64,000 bases of DNA from UBA6627 sp965248675. GTDB lineage: Bacteria; Chloroflexota; Dehalococcoidia; UBA2979. Shown here in pieces: positions 35,844 to 45,748 of the stretch. The notes below the pieces were generated by a model that saw nothing but the letters and a program-made list of their open reading frames with translations, did no database searches and had not been told where the DNA came from. Position 1 is the first letter of the stretch. Each line of letters starts with the position of its first letter. The position numbers and the translations under genes were made by a program. The DNA lies in assembly GCA_965248675.1 (NCBI GenBank), contig CBDFJZ010000007.1:310001-374000 (forward strand). The letters run 5' to 3'.

Positions 35844-37518
35844 CGACCGACCGCTGACCGAAGCGCCGGCCCGGCCGGGACGTGAGCGCGGGATCGACGT
35901 GATCGGCCGTTTCTCCGCGGGCCGGTCATCGGTCCGCCTCATCGGGCGGGACGACGTCTCGGCTCCGCTCGACGCCGCGCTGATCGGCTGGGCGACCGAG
36001 GGCGATCCGACGACTCTGCCGCTCTCTGACCTCGGCCGCCCGCGCGGCGTCTGGGCCGTCGTACGCACCGCTTCCGACGGGCAACGCCTCGAGGCGGCGG
36101 TCGATCAACTCGCCGACGTTCCGCTGTACTGGGCATCCCATCACGGAGCGACGATCGTCGCCTCGCACCTTCCGCTGCTGCTCTCCGACCTGGGTGCGCC
36201 GGTCGCGCCACACCTTCCGCGCGTCCTCGAGTGGATCGCCTGGTCGTTCGCGGACCCTGTCGAGACGCTGTTCGAGGGGATTCGGATCATCCCGCCGGGG
36301 CATTCGCTCGTCGTCGACGAAGCGGGGCCGCGGCTCACGCGCTACCGGCAACCGACAGCACGCCTCCAGAACCGGCCATCGGCGGACGAGTGGATGGACC
36401 GCCTCCGCTCCGGGCTCACGGCCGCGCTCCGCCGGCACCTCCCCCGGGAGCCATATGCGCTGCTCCTGAGCGGCGGGCTGGACTCCTCGGTGCTCGCGGG
36501 CTGGACCACCGGCGACGCGAGCCTCCCGAGGCCGGCGATCGCGGCCTCGATGCGGTACCCCGGACTGCCCTCGGACGAAAGCGGCTATCAGGACGCGGTG
36601 CTGGGGCTGACCGGCCTCGATTCGCTGCTGGTTTCGCCTCAGCCGTTCGATGTCGAGGCGTACGTCGATCGGATCCGCGTCGGTGCGACGCCCGTCCACG
36701 TGGGCGCGCCGGAGACCGACGCGCTGTATCGGACGCTGCACGAGCGGGGCATCCAAATCGCCGTCGACGGCGCCGGCGGCGACGAGCTGTTCGCCCCGAT
36801 CCGCTGGGGTGTCGAGGAGCTGATCCTGCAGCGTCGTTGGAGCGCACTCGGGCGTTGGTGGCGCACACAGGGCTGGGCCGGCGTCCGCAGAGGCGTGCGA
36901 GAGCGGATCACGCGACTCGATCCACCGGGACCGCGCCGCTGGCGTGCCGGCCACCGATTACCGAGGTTCGTGCCACCTGCGACCGCTCGGCGCTACCTCG
37001 GAACGCGGCTGGTCCCGAGGCGCAGCCTGCCGGGGCGCCACGCGACCGGCCGCCGGCGTGCCGAGTACTTCACCTCCGCGATGATGATGGTCGGGCGATC
37101 GATCGATGCCGATCAGGCTCGATTCTCGGACATGGAGTTCCGGATGCCGCTGCTCGACGTAGACCTGATCGAGCTCGCCCTGTCGATTCCGGACTCGTTG
37201 CGCCACACCGGCGACGACTCCCGCTGGCTGGAACGGCAGGCGTTCGCGAGCCAGCTGCCAGCGGAGCTGGTCGCGAGGCGTGACAAGGTCCACTTCGACT
37301 ACCGCTACGCCCAGCACCTGCAGCACCCGTGGGTGCGTGAGCAACTGGAGACTTCGAGGCTGGCGGCGGCGGGGCTGCTCGACCGCGACGCCGTGCTCGC
37401 GGTCTACGACGAGCTCGCGTTGGTGGTCGCCTCGGATATCACCCGGCTGCCGGCGACGACGGGCGCGCTGTGGCGCATCGTCGGCCTCGAGACGTGGTGG
37501 CGCGAGTTCGTCGAGTAA
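35836..37518 (+). CDS. Lasso cyclase (asparagine-synthetase-like)
   Basis: This 560-aa homologue of AsnB has the PP-loop LLLSGGLDSSVLAG near residue 210 and the DGAGGDELFA motif near residue 314, both needed to adenylate the ring-closing Asp or Glu side chain of a lasso precursor. The N-terminal region (VWAVVRTASDG, LYWASHHGATIVAS) retains the glutaminase-like fold but lacks the N-terminal Cys, as in lasso cyclases. MPLLDVDLIELALSIP is conserved in the family. The start codon is a GTG overlapping the kinase gene. Confidence 0.88.
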   Translation: MSSDRPLTEAPARPGRERGIDVIGRFSAGRSSVRLIGRDDVSAPLDAALIGWATEGDPTTLPLSDLGRPRGVWAVVRTASDGQRLEAAVDQLADVPLYWASHHGATIVASHLPLLLSDLGAPVAPHLPRVLEWIAWSFADPVETLFEGIRIIPPGHSLVVDEAGPRLTRYRQPTARLQNRPSADEWMDRLRSGLTAALRRHLPREPYALLLSGGLDSSVLAGWTTGDASLPRPAIAASMRYPGLPSDESGYQDAVLGLTGLDSLLVSPQPFDVEAYVDRIRVGATPVHVGAPETDALYRTLHERGIQIAVDGAGGDELFAPIRWGVEELILQRRWSALGRWWRTQGWAGVRRGVRERITRLDPPGPRRWRAGHRLPRFVPPATARRYLGTRLVPRRSLPGRHATGRRRAEYFTSAMMMVGRSIDADQARFSDMEFRMPLLDVDLIELALSIPDSLRHTGDDSRWLERQAFASQLPAELVARRDKVHFDYRYAQHLQHPWVREQLETSRLAAAGLLDRDAVLAVYDELALVVASDITRLPATTGALWRIVGLETWWREFVE

Positions 37519-37538
37519 CCGTCGGAACAACGGGCGTC

Positions 37539-38549
37539 CTAGCTCCGAGGCTTCGACGCCTGTTCGAGTTCCGAGGCGAGGAACAGCACGTCGTCGTCCC
37601 GCCCCTTCGGGAGGCCGCCGTGCTCGGCCTGACCCTGCGCGAACGAGTAGAACGCCTTGCGCACGCCGGCTGCAGAGCCCTTCCTGCGCTCGGCGGCAGC
37701 CAGCGCGTCGAACTGCTCGAAGGCGGCGTGCAGCGCTCGCTCCCGCGACTCCATCGAGCTGGCGAGCCTGAACTCAGCACGAATCGCCGAGATCGCGGCG
37801 TACTGAGAGTGGGCGTCCTCGAACTGTTCGACGTTCCGCGTGATCGCGCGGTACGAACCGAGCGCAGACTGCTGCATCTTGGAATCGGCGGCGGACGGCC
37901 GATCGCCTCGGACGTCCGCGACCTCCTGGAGTCGACAAGAACCGAGGTCGGCCCACGCTTGCGCGCCAGCATGGTCGAAGCTGGTCGCCAGACCCGTGGT
38001 CGCGATTGCGTCCGCGGCCAACGACGCCTCGGCCGGCGCCCAGCTATCGGGCATCGAATACGTTCCGCGTTCCGCGGCAGGCGCGAGTCGCTCCGCGATC
38101 ACCAGACGCGCCACGCTCTCGCGGCCGCCACCCGGGAGCAGCTCCTCGAGATCATCGACCGCAATCGTTGCGTCGCCGTCCAGCAGGGTCTGCGTGGCGA
38201 GCCACGCGATCAGCGGTTCGTCGTCGGCGCGCCCCGCCTCGACCGCCTGCTGTGCGGAGTAGAGCGCGCGGGCGAATAGCTGCCCACCCGCCTCGCGGGA
38301 GTCAAGCACATAGATCGCGATCCGACCGAGGATCGCGAGGAAGGTCGCATCGAAGATGCTGGAGGAGTGCGGAAGTAAATCCTCGGGCTTCGGACCGTCC
38401 CCGGAACGCACCTGCCCAGCCAGGCGGCGGCCGATCTCGGACGGATCTTCGGGGTTCGTGATCGACTCGGCTTCGAGCTCGCCGAGCAGCTCCTCGCGCG
38501 AGCTGAATCCCTCGACGACGTAGCCGTCGACCGGGTTCCTCGGTGTCAT
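37539..38549 (-). CDS. Hypothetical protein, third gene of the KAP operon
   Basis: This 336-aa, soluble, mostly helical protein starts MTPRNPVDGYVVEGFSSREE. The central part (FDATFLAILGRIAIYVLDSR, GQLFARALYSAQQAVEAG) suggests a helical-repeat scaffold. Its start overlaps the stop of the 262-aa gene (ATGA), so the three genes are translationally coupled. It converges on the lasso cyclase. Family unknown. Confidence 0.55.
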   Translation of the reverse strand: MTPRNPVDGYVVEGFSSREELLGELEAESITNPEDPSEIGRRLAGQVRSGDGPKPEDLLPHSSSIFDATFLAILGRIAIYVLDSREAGGQLFARALYSAQQAVEAGRADDEPLIAWLATQTLLDGDATIAVDDLEELLPGGGRESVARLVIAERLAPAAERGTYSMPDSWAPAEASLAADAIATTGLATSFDHAGAQAWADLGSCRLQEVADVRGDRPSAADSKMQQSALGSYRAITRNVEQFEDAHSQYAAISAIRAEFRLASSMESRERALHAAFEQFDALAAAERRKGSAAGVRKAFYSFAQGQAEHGGLPKGRDDDVLFLASELEQASKPRS

Positions 38550-39334
38550 GGCGTGACGCCTTCCCGGTCGCCTTGCTCAAACGCGAGCGAGACGAACCTC
38601 CCCACCAGCGGCCGAGGCTCCGTGCTATCCGGCATCTGGGCAGCCCGTCCCAGCACCGCGAGGACCTGATCGGGCAGATCGGGTCCAGTAGCGACCTCCA
38701 CCGAGTCCGCAGCCGGCGGTGCGCCCTGAGCCGGTTCCGGTGTTGTCGGCGGCGTCTCCGCAGTGGCCAGGCGCACGATGTCGAGCAGCGCTCGCAAGCG
38801 CTCAGACACCGCGAACGGCACGTTTTCGACGGCTCCGCCTTCGACCGGCAGGTAGCGGGTGGACCTCGTGGCGAACGTGTCCGGGGTCAGCGTGATGTTG
38901 ATGCAGTAGTGGCCGCTTCGCCGCCCGTCGACGAAGTCCCGCACCGCCGCCTCGCTCAGGCCGCACGTTACGAACAGGAGCAAGTCGGTGCTATCGAGCG
39001 CTACCTCGAGGCGAACCGCCAGTTCACCGCCATCGAGCGTCGAAGCTTCGATCGTGTCGAACACGACGGCGTTTCCGTCGCTCCCCAGAGGCGCCCGGAG
39101 GCAACGTTCGAGCAACGTTCGCGAGAGCTCTGCCTGCAGGCTCCTGACCGAAGTGACGACCTCCGCCAGCTCGACACGGGGATCGTCGGCGCGCCGGAAC
39201 TCGACGCGATCGCACGCGGCCTTCGCCTCGACGGACAGCGAGGACGCCTCGGCCAGCTGAACCGGGAGCGCCGGCTCGTCGGAGGGCCCGAAGATGAACG
39301 GTTCCCATCGACGTTCGCGATCGTAGAGGCTCAT
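38546..39334 (-). CDS. Hypothetical protein, second gene of the KAP operon
   Basis: This 262-aa protein has an alpha-beta first part (VFDTIEASTLDGGELAVRLE, STDLLLFVTCGLSEAAVRDF) and a Pro/Ala-rich linker (TAETPPTTPEPAQGAPPAAD) before a short C-terminal helix region. There is no membrane segment. It overlaps both neighbours by 4 bp. Being fixed between a KAP NTPase and another unknown gene, it is probably a dedicated partner or effector. Family unknown. Confidence 0.55.
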   Translation of the reverse strand: MSLYDRERRWEPFIFGPSDEPALPVQLAEASSLSVEAKAACDRVEFRRADDPRVELAEVVTSVRSLQAELSRTLLERCLRAPLGSDGNAVVFDTIEASTLDGGELAVRLEVALDSTDLLLFVTCGLSEAAVRDFVDGRRSGHYCINITLTPDTFATRSTRYLPVEGGAVENVPFAVSERLRALLDIVRLATAETPPTTPEPAQGAPPAADSVEVATGPDLPDQVLAVLGRAAQMPDSTEPRPLVGRFVSLAFEQGDREGVTP

Positions 39335-41420
39335 CGCACGAACTGCACCCGGGCTTCGAGCTGAGCCAGCTCCGACCCGGTCTCGTCCACCAGCTCACGG
39401 AACGGGCGCACGCAGTCGAGCATTTCCGCCTCGGGCGTCTTGATCAGGCCCTCATCGACCCACCGGAACGAGGCCTTCCGATACTCGATGGCGCCGCCGT
39501 TTTCGAGCGCGCCGCAAGTGACGAGGAGCACCAGCAGCTCTTCGGTCGCCGCCAGTAGCCGAGCGCGCAGGTCCTCGGTGTGGGCGTCGATCTCTTCCCG
39601 GTCCGCCGCGCCGGCGTTGTCCTCGTCCGCCCCGTCCGAGTCGGCTGGCTCGCCGGTCTTCACGGAGGGCGATGGGGCTGACAGAGCGGGCGGTATCAGG
39701 TCGTCGAACGTGAAGCTGTCGGCAGGGAGCTGGTCGAACACCGTGTAGAGCTGCGAGAGCAGCTCGTTCTGGAGCGCCCCCGGACTGGCGGCGCGCTCGA
39801 GCTGACGGACGTAGGCGATGCTCACCATCCGCTGAAACTCCGCGGCGCGCTCGACGGTGGTCTGGCCGATCCGTGAGTCAGGCTGCAGCGCGACGTAGGG
39901 ACGATCGTCCTGGGCGCCGGGCTGATCGCTGAGTAGCCGGACCAGATCGTAGAAGTGGTTGCGCGACTCGAAGATCAGCGCGTCCGCGACGATCCCCCAG
40001 CCGGCTTCGAACGTGCGGGACGTCTCCTCGCGATCGCGTATCTGGTCGAGGTACTTCCGCATGTCCTTGAACTCTGGCCGGCGTAGAAAGATGCGGCTCG
40101 TAAAGAAGGTGTGGTGCACCGCGTACGTACGATTCGCGGCGCTCTCACGGGAACGGCGGCCGATCTCGTCGAAGTAGTCCTTGTCGGTGATGAAGACGAA
40201 CGTCGCGCCCGAGAGCGTGAAGAGGTTCTTGAAACTCTGGATCACGCCATCGAGCATCTCTGGGCGGTCCAGCTTGTCCAGCTCATCGAGGACGACGACT
40301 AGCCGGTATTGGCGAGGACAGCTCGAATCGTCCCGCCGGAGCAGGCCGAGGATGTCCTCGAGATCCTGCTTCAACGACGCCATCGAGCCGTCGCGGGTCA
40401 GCGTGCGTCGCACGCTCCGCTGACGCTCTTGCCGCCACACGGCACTGACACCGAACGCTCCGCCGACCAACTCGATCAGCGCTCCGAGTGCGATCGTCGC
40501 GCGGCCCAGCCAGTCAAGCACCTGGGAATCCCCGGCAAGCTCGATCCCGAGGCCGGCGACGATGGCCACCACCCCGGTTCCGAGCAGCACCCAGAGCGCC
40601 TGGCCGGACAACGACCCCTTCAGCTCCCGGCTGGAGGTCTCCGTCTCCGATCGCTCGTGGGTCGTCGTCACATCGAACCGCGCGCGGTCCGCGGCAGCGC
40701 GAAGCAAGGTGAACAGCTCGCTGTCGTAGGCCCGCGCTCGTTGTTCGAACTCATCCGCCCTGGCGCGCACGCCGGCCGGCGGTGGCGAGGCGCGGGTCAA
40801 CCGGGAAAGCCGACGCCACAGCGATTCCGCGGCTCGCCGCGGCCAGCGACGGCGTCGCGGTGCCCGTGGGAAGTGGTCCTTCCGGTCCGCGGCGGCACGC
40901 GGGTCCGGGGTCGAGCGGTTCGAACTGCTCCGCAGTCGCTTGATCACCTCTGCCACAACCTGGCGTGGCTCGATCAGCCGCTCGAGCGCCCCGAGGCCGT
41001 CGCGCGGGAAGCCGCGGCGTCTGGAGCGATGTGGGCGAAGTCGAGCTTTACGACGAGCAAGCGTTGCGGGCGTAACTCCGCGACGGCGCCGTCCCTCCGC
41101 TCGACGTTGGCCACGGTCGAGCGCCGCTCGGTCGTTGCTCGCGCCTGGCTGGCGGCCTCGATCAAGGCCCGGTCGACGGTCGCGGTCTTCCCGACGCCGC
41201 GATAGCCGCTGATTAGCACGGTGCCGCCGAGGCCGCCGAGGAAGAGCCTGACCAAGCGGCGCGTCTCCTCGTCACGGCCGACGAAATGGTGTTCGTCGTT
41301 GCTCTCCGAGGTCGGCGAGTCGAAATGGGGCCGCTCATGCCAGTCGGGCTTGAGTGGGAATCCTCCAAGCGGCTGAGTCTCGGCCTGCACCAGGACACCC
41401 CTCCGAACACGCCGGGACAT
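39331..41420 (-). CDS. KAP-type membrane P-loop NTPase, frameshifted
   Basis: A protein of about 690 aa. The N-terminus has HHFVGRDEETRRLVRLFLGG and Walker A ISGYRGVGKTATVDRAL. Two membrane segments (LWVLLGTGVVAIVAGLGIEL and IALGALIELVGGAFGVSAVW) are inserted between Walker A and Walker B, which is RLVVVLDELDKLD; this order is the hallmark of KAP NTPases. The frame breaks near 41000: the first part runs to a stop, and the second continues DGLGALERLIEPRQVVAEVI. One missing base explains it. KAP proteins are linked to phage exclusion and signalling at the membrane. It leads a three-gene coupled operon. Confidence 0.75.
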
Positions 41421-41499
41421 ACTAACGTTCGGCGTCGCTGGATGACCGCTGTTGCGCGGCCGCCCGATCTCTGCGCGACCCCGGGCGATCCGTGGGTCC

Positions 41500-41602
41500 C
41501 AGGTACTCCGCGCGCTCGACGGCGAACGACAGCGGCGTCGAGCCGGCGCGGCCGTGGTGACCGTCGGTCAGCACACGCCGGAGGCAGTTCTCCTGGGTCG
41601 GA
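41500..41602 (-). pseudogene. C-terminal remnant of a GH105-like gene
   Basis: The minus-strand frame reads PTQENCLRRVLTDGHHGRAG then STPLSFAVERAEYL. It aligns with the end of the intact GH105 protein at 44724 (PSLDDYLQRDSIGGHDDRAG then SMALWFAVEYAQYL). Nothing of the rest of the gene remains. The remainder of the 41421-41656 gap holds no gene. Confidence 0.6.
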
Positions 41603-41656
41603 TGCGGGGCCCCCCGGGCATGGGGCCGCTGGTCACACGATGCCTCGGAGGCGGGG

Positions 41657-42556
41657 CTAAGCGCTGAGAATCGCCAGCAGGCCGCGCAGCACGCCTCCTG
41701 ACCAGAGTGGGGCGCCCTGCAGGCTCATCCCCCCGACCACCACGAGCAGGCTGGCCGCCGCGGACAGTGGGAGCACCGGGACGTCCGCCGGGATCGAGGC
41801 GACCAGCACCTGGAGGACCTCTGGCGCTTCGATCTCACGAGGTCTGGGAACGGCCGGAATCAGAGAAACTCGATCCTGAATGGCGGCGCGGACCTCGGTG
41901 TTCGTCGAGCGAGCAGCGGGGTCGGCTAGCGGTTCATCTGGACCGCCGAGACCAGACGACAACACCAGCGGCAGGATGCCACCGCGTCCGCGCCCCCACT
42001 GGCTGCGACCGCCCGCGCCGGCCCACGATGGCGGTCCGGGTTCCCTGCCGACGGCAGCGCCCGGGGGATCAGCGCCGACGGCACGGCCCGGGGGATCAGC
42101 CTGGGAGCCGGGCGCCTCGGCGCCCGGTGGGTTGGCGCCCGGTGGGTTGGCGCCCTGGCCGGTGATGCCTCGGTTACCTGGAGGGTCGTCGCCGCGGCCA
42201 GTGTCACCGCCGTTGCCATTAGCGCCACCGTTGCCCGGCGGGTCGTCGCCATTGCCGGTGGTGCCACCGTTGCCGGGCGGATCATCGCCGTTGCCGTGGT
42301 CGTTATTGGTGGACGGGCCGCTCTGATCGGCGTCCGCGGCCGAGGTGATCGAACTCTGGCCGAATCCGTGGCCAGCTCCGCCCTCACTGGCCGCTTCGGC
42401 ATCGCCGCCCGTGCCCTCGGGGCCCCCGGCGCTCACGATCTCTGGTGAGAGCAGGATCGAGAACACGACGACCGCGAGGGCGATGAGGAGCGACGCGCTG
42501 GACGATCGTGCGAGCAAGCTTCCGCCCGGGGATGCCAGCATCATGCCGTAGCGCAC
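41657..42556 (-). CDS. Secreted Gly/Asn/Asp/Pro repeat protein
   Basis: This 299-aa protein has an N-terminal signal peptide (LLIALAVVVFSILLSPEIVS). The middle carries degenerate repeats of GNGDDPPGNGG type and then ANPPGANPPGAE; the C-terminal region includes a hydrophobic stretch (VPVLPLSAAASLLVVVGGMS) that could anchor it. It is probably an extended surface or wall linker. Nothing suggests catalysis. A single ATG with the signal peptide in frame defines the start. Confidence 0.65.
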   Translation of the reverse strand: MRYGMMLASPGGSLLARSSSASLLIALAVVVFSILLSPEIVSAGGPEGTGGDAEAASEGGAGHGFGQSSITSAADADQSGPSTNNDHGNGDDPPGNGGTTGNGDDPPGNGGANGNGGDTGRGDDPPGNRGITGQGANPPGANPPGAEAPGSQADPPGRAVGADPPGAAVGREPGPPSWAGAGGRSQWGRGRGGILPLVLSSGLGGPDEPLADPAARSTNTEVRAAIQDRVSLIPAVPRPREIEAPEVLQVLVASIPADVPVLPLSAAASLLVVVGGMSLQGAPLWSGGVLRGLLAILSA

Positions 42557-42737
42557 CGAGCGTCGTACTCGGCGTTCGGAGGAATATCCCTACCGACATT
42601 GGAATATCGGCGATTGCGTATCGCGTCTTCAGTCTTACGGCGGGCGATGACATCTGTAATTGATACACAGAACGTGCGACGGCGCCGACGATCTGATCAG
42701 GAACCGAACGGTCCGGACGGGGTACGCGGCGCGAACG

Positions 42738-44684
42738 ATGATCCTTCAGCGACTCAGGCCCCTGGTCCGCCGTGTCTTGCTCCCCGCGTTGACCGGGCTC
42801 CTCTTCGCGGCGTCGCTGTTGACACTCGGCCCGGTCGTGTATCGGACCGATTCGGGAGCCACGATCGGTGGCGTTGCCGAGCTTCGCTCGATGGTTTTCG
42901 ACGTCGGGGCGGCGGCGGACGGGGCCCAGATCTCGGGCGACCGCACAGCGTTCGATGCGGCTGTTTCGGAGCTCGAGGCCCACTGGCGATCACTCGAGCA
43001 ACCAGTTGACTCGTTCCTCGGTTCGGAGGCAGGCGCTCCGAACCGCGTCGCGCTCGATGCGGCGATTCACAGTTTCGTCGAGAGTGCCGGCGGCTATGCG
43101 GCGGGAACCGTGGACGCGGACACCGCGGGAGCGAGGTTCGACGCCGCCGTTGGCGGCGTCGACGTGCTGATGGGCGCGCTCACCGAACGGTCGAGCGCGC
43201 GCGGGGCGAATGTGCGAGCACTGGAGATCGGCGGTTCGATCCTGCTGCTCGCCACGGCCGCGACGGCAGGGCTCGGCATCCGGCTCTGGCGACGTGATCT
43301 CCAATCCAGGATCCAGCACGACGCGACGACCGGCCTGCTGGATCGGCCGGCGTTCCTGCAGCGGCTTGGTGCGGCGATCGAGCGGTCGTCGGATGCGAGC
43401 GTGTTGTTCATCAACCTCGATCGGTTCGCGCTGTTCAACGAGTCGCTCGGCCACCGCGGTGGAGACGCGCTGCTGGCCGCCGTCGCGAAGCGCCTGTCGG
43501 AGAGCCTCCCCTGGGACCACGTGCTCGCGCGGTTCGGGGGCGACGAGTTCCTGGCGCTGATCCCGGCGGAGAGCAACGTCAGTCCCGAGGACAGTGCCGG
43601 GATCGTCCGCCGAGCTTTCGGCCCGCCGTTCATGGTCGACGGCGAGACCCTGCACGTGACGGCGAGCATCGGCGCGAGCAGCGCCGACGAGAGCAACGAT
43701 CCTGAGCGAATCGTCCGCGAGGCGCAGGCGGCGATGGAGCACGCGCGACGTAATCGCGGTGGCCAGATCGAGCCCTTCGATCGGGCGCGCGCGCACACCG
43801 GCCCCGATCGGCTGCGGCTCGAGGCGGAGCTACGGCAGGCAATCAAGCTCGACCAGCTCGCGCTCCACTACCAGCCGGTCTTCCGCGCCACCGATGGCGA
43901 GATCGAGTCGTTCGAGGCGCTGCTGCGTTGGGAGCACCCGGAGCGCGGTCTCGTCGGGCCGGACGAGTTCATCCCGGTACTGGAGCAATCGGGCCTGATC
44001 GTCGAGGTTGGTACTCAAGTGCTCCAGGCCGCGTGCGTTCAGACCGCCATGTGGGCCGAGGCGGGCCTGGGGCGGTTTCGGATCGCCGTCAACGTGTCGG
44101 CCCACCAGTTGCTCGTCCCCGGCTTCGCCGACACGGTTCGCGAGGTGTTGGCAACGTCGGGACTCCCGCCGGCCCTGCTGGAGCTCGAAATCACCGAGAC
44201 CACGGCGATGGAGCAGGTGGAGTTCGTCACGGAAGTCCTCGACGAGCTGCGCTGGCTGGGGGTCCGGCTGGCGCTCGACGACTTCGGCCAGGGCTATTCG
44301 TCGCTCGCGCGGCTCCAGCGGCTGCCGATGAGCACCGTCAAGATCGATCGCGACTTCATCCCCAAGATCGCCACTTCGCCCACGCGGCGGTCAGTCGTCG
44401 CCGGGATCATCGGCCTCTCGCACGCGCTCGACCTGACCGTCGTCGCGGAAGGCGTCGAGGCCAACGAGGAGTTGGAGACCCTGCGCGAGCTACATTGCGA
44501 CCTGATCCAGGGCTATCTGCTCTCCCGCCCGTTGGCGCCTCGTGATGTGGAAGCGATCCTGTTGGAGCGGGCGCGCAGGCCGATCCGGCTGGATGCGAAG
44601 ACCGTAGCTAACCTGCCCGGTCCCAGCTCGGTCGAGGGAGCCGACACACGGACGCCAGGCAGCGGGACGGCACGCGCCTCGTAG
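42738..44684 (+). CDS. GGDEF-EAL cyclic-di-GMP protein
   Basis: A 648-aa protein: an N-terminal membrane helix (LLPALTGLLFAASLLTLGPV), a periplasmic sensor part, a second helix (GGSILLLATAATAGLGI), then GGDEF (ARFGGDEFLALIP) and EAL (ESFEALLRWEHPE). The GGDEF site is intact. The EAL domain keeps ITETTA, LDDFGQGYSS, KIDRDFI and VVAEGVE, so it may be a bifunctional diguanylate cyclase and phosphodiesterase that responds to an outside signal. The ATG at 42738 is preferred because it gives a clean positive-inside N-terminus. Confidence 0.92.
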   Translation: MILQRLRPLVRRVLLPALTGLLFAASLLTLGPVVYRTDSGATIGGVAELRSMVFDVGAAADGAQISGDRTAFDAAVSELEAHWRSLEQPVDSFLGSEAGAPNRVALDAAIHSFVESAGGYAAGTVDADTAGARFDAAVGGVDVLMGALTERSSARGANVRALEIGGSILLLATAATAGLGIRLWRRDLQSRIQHDATTGLLDRPAFLQRLGAAIERSSDASVLFINLDRFALFNESLGHRGGDALLAAVAKRLSESLPWDHVLARFGGDEFLALIPAESNVSPEDSAGIVRRAFGPPFMVDGETLHVTASIGASSADESNDPERIVREAQAAMEHARRNRGGQIEPFDRARAHTGPDRLRLEAELRQAIKLDQLALHYQPVFRATDGEIESFEALLRWEHPERGLVGPDEFIPVLEQSGLIVEVGTQVLQAACVQTAMWAEAGLGRFRIAVNVSAHQLLVPGFADTVREVLATSGLPPALLELEITETTAMEQVEFVTEVLDELRWLGVRLALDDFGQGYSSLARLQRLPMSTVKIDRDFIPKIATSPTRRSVVAGIIGLSHALDLTVVAEGVEANEELETLRELHCDLIQGYLLSRPLAPRDVEAILLERARRPIRLDAKTVANLPGPSSVEGADTRTPGSGTARAS

Positions 44685-44723
44685 CGGCCGGCGCCGTTTA
44701 GCGCTCGGCCTCGAGGCCGACGG

Positions 44724-45713
44724 CTAGCCTGTCTCGGTTGCGAGATACTGGGCGTACTCGACGGCAAACCAGAGCGCCATCGAGCCGGCGCGATCGTCGT
44801 GGCCGCCGATCGAATCGCGCTGCAGGTAGTCGTCCAGCGACGGCAGCGGGCCGGTGCCCGGGCAAGAATCACGGACCATCCCAGCATCGTCGACCCGCTC
44901 GGCGACCGCTCGCCAGGCGCTCGACGCGACCGGCTCGAGGTCGCGCGAGAGCCAGCCGCGGCCCATCCCTCGGACGATCGCGTACCCGAGGATCGCCGTT
45001 ACCGTCAGCTCCAGGTACGAGTCTGGGCGGTCGATCACCTGCCGCCACGCGCCGGAAGCGTCCTGGTGGCGGATCAGCGCCTCGAGGTGGGCGCGGTGTT
45101 TCGCCTCGATCGCAGGGCGCGCCGGGTCGTCGGGCGGCAGAGAGGTCAGCGCCTCGGCGAAGCCGAGGGCAGCGAAGGCGTTGCCGCGTCCCCAGTAGAA
45201 GGGCGACGCGTTGCAGTGCCACCAGAGGCCGCTGTCCGGCTGCGCGTTGATGCGCTCGAGGAAGGCGACGAGCACCTTGGCGTAGCGCTCGTCCTCGGAG
45301 ATCGCGAAGGCACGACCGAGCACGGCGCCGGCGAAGAACACGTCCTCAACGCGGAAGTCCGGATCGACGGCGGCCGGTAGGCCGTCGGCGCGCTCCTCGA
45401 GGTAGCGCGCGGCGACCCGCCCGAGGAACCGCGTGTAGCGGTCGTTGCCGGTTGCTCGGGATAGTTCGTCGGCCCAGACGTAGCCCGCCCGGACCGAGCC
45501 GTCCATGTCATCGAGATCCGAGGCGGCATCCGCAGCGACGAAGGGGGCAACGGCTTGCTCGATCGATGGCGCCGGGTCGTCGCCACCGACGAGCTCGTGC
45601 AGCCGGAGCCGGCCGCTGATCGCGACGCCTCGGACGTAGTTCACCGGTTCGAGGACATAGCCGTACTCGGCCGCGAGTACGTGAGCGACGTCGAGTGGTG
45701 CAGGGTCGGTCAA
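44724..45713 (-). CDS. GH105/GH88-type glycoside hydrolase
   Basis: This 329-aa alpha/alpha-barrel enzyme resembles unsaturated rhamnogalacturonyl hydrolases: DLDDMDGSVRAGYVWADEL, PDFRVEDVFFAGAVLGRAF, then WHCNASPFYWGRGNAFAALG, and DASGAWRQVIDRPDSYLELT. The TTG at 45713 has GAGGAG 7 nt upstream; the longer open frame upstream belongs to the shifted frame of the carboxyltransferase. It may remove unsaturated uronic acids from plant or algal polysaccharides, consistent with the sulfatase nearby. A fragment of a related gene lies at 41500. Confidence 0.8.
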   Translation of the reverse strand: MTDPAPLDVAHVLAAEYGYVLEPVNYVRGVAISGRLRLHELVGGDDPAPSIEQAVAPFVAADAASDLDDMDGSVRAGYVWADELSRATGNDRYTRFLGRVAARYLEERADGLPAAVDPDFRVEDVFFAGAVLGRAFAISEDERYAKVLVAFLERINAQPDSGLWWHCNASPFYWGRGNAFAALGFAEALTSLPPDDPARPAIEAKHRAHLEALIRHQDASGAWRQVIDRPDSYLELTVTAILGYAIVRGMGRGWLSRDLEPVASSAWRAVAERVDDAGMVRDSCPGTGPLPSLDDYLQRDSIGGHDDRAGSMALWFAVEYAQYLATETG

Positions 45714-45748
45714 TGGCAATCTCCTCGGTCGATCCGGGCGCGGCCTGG

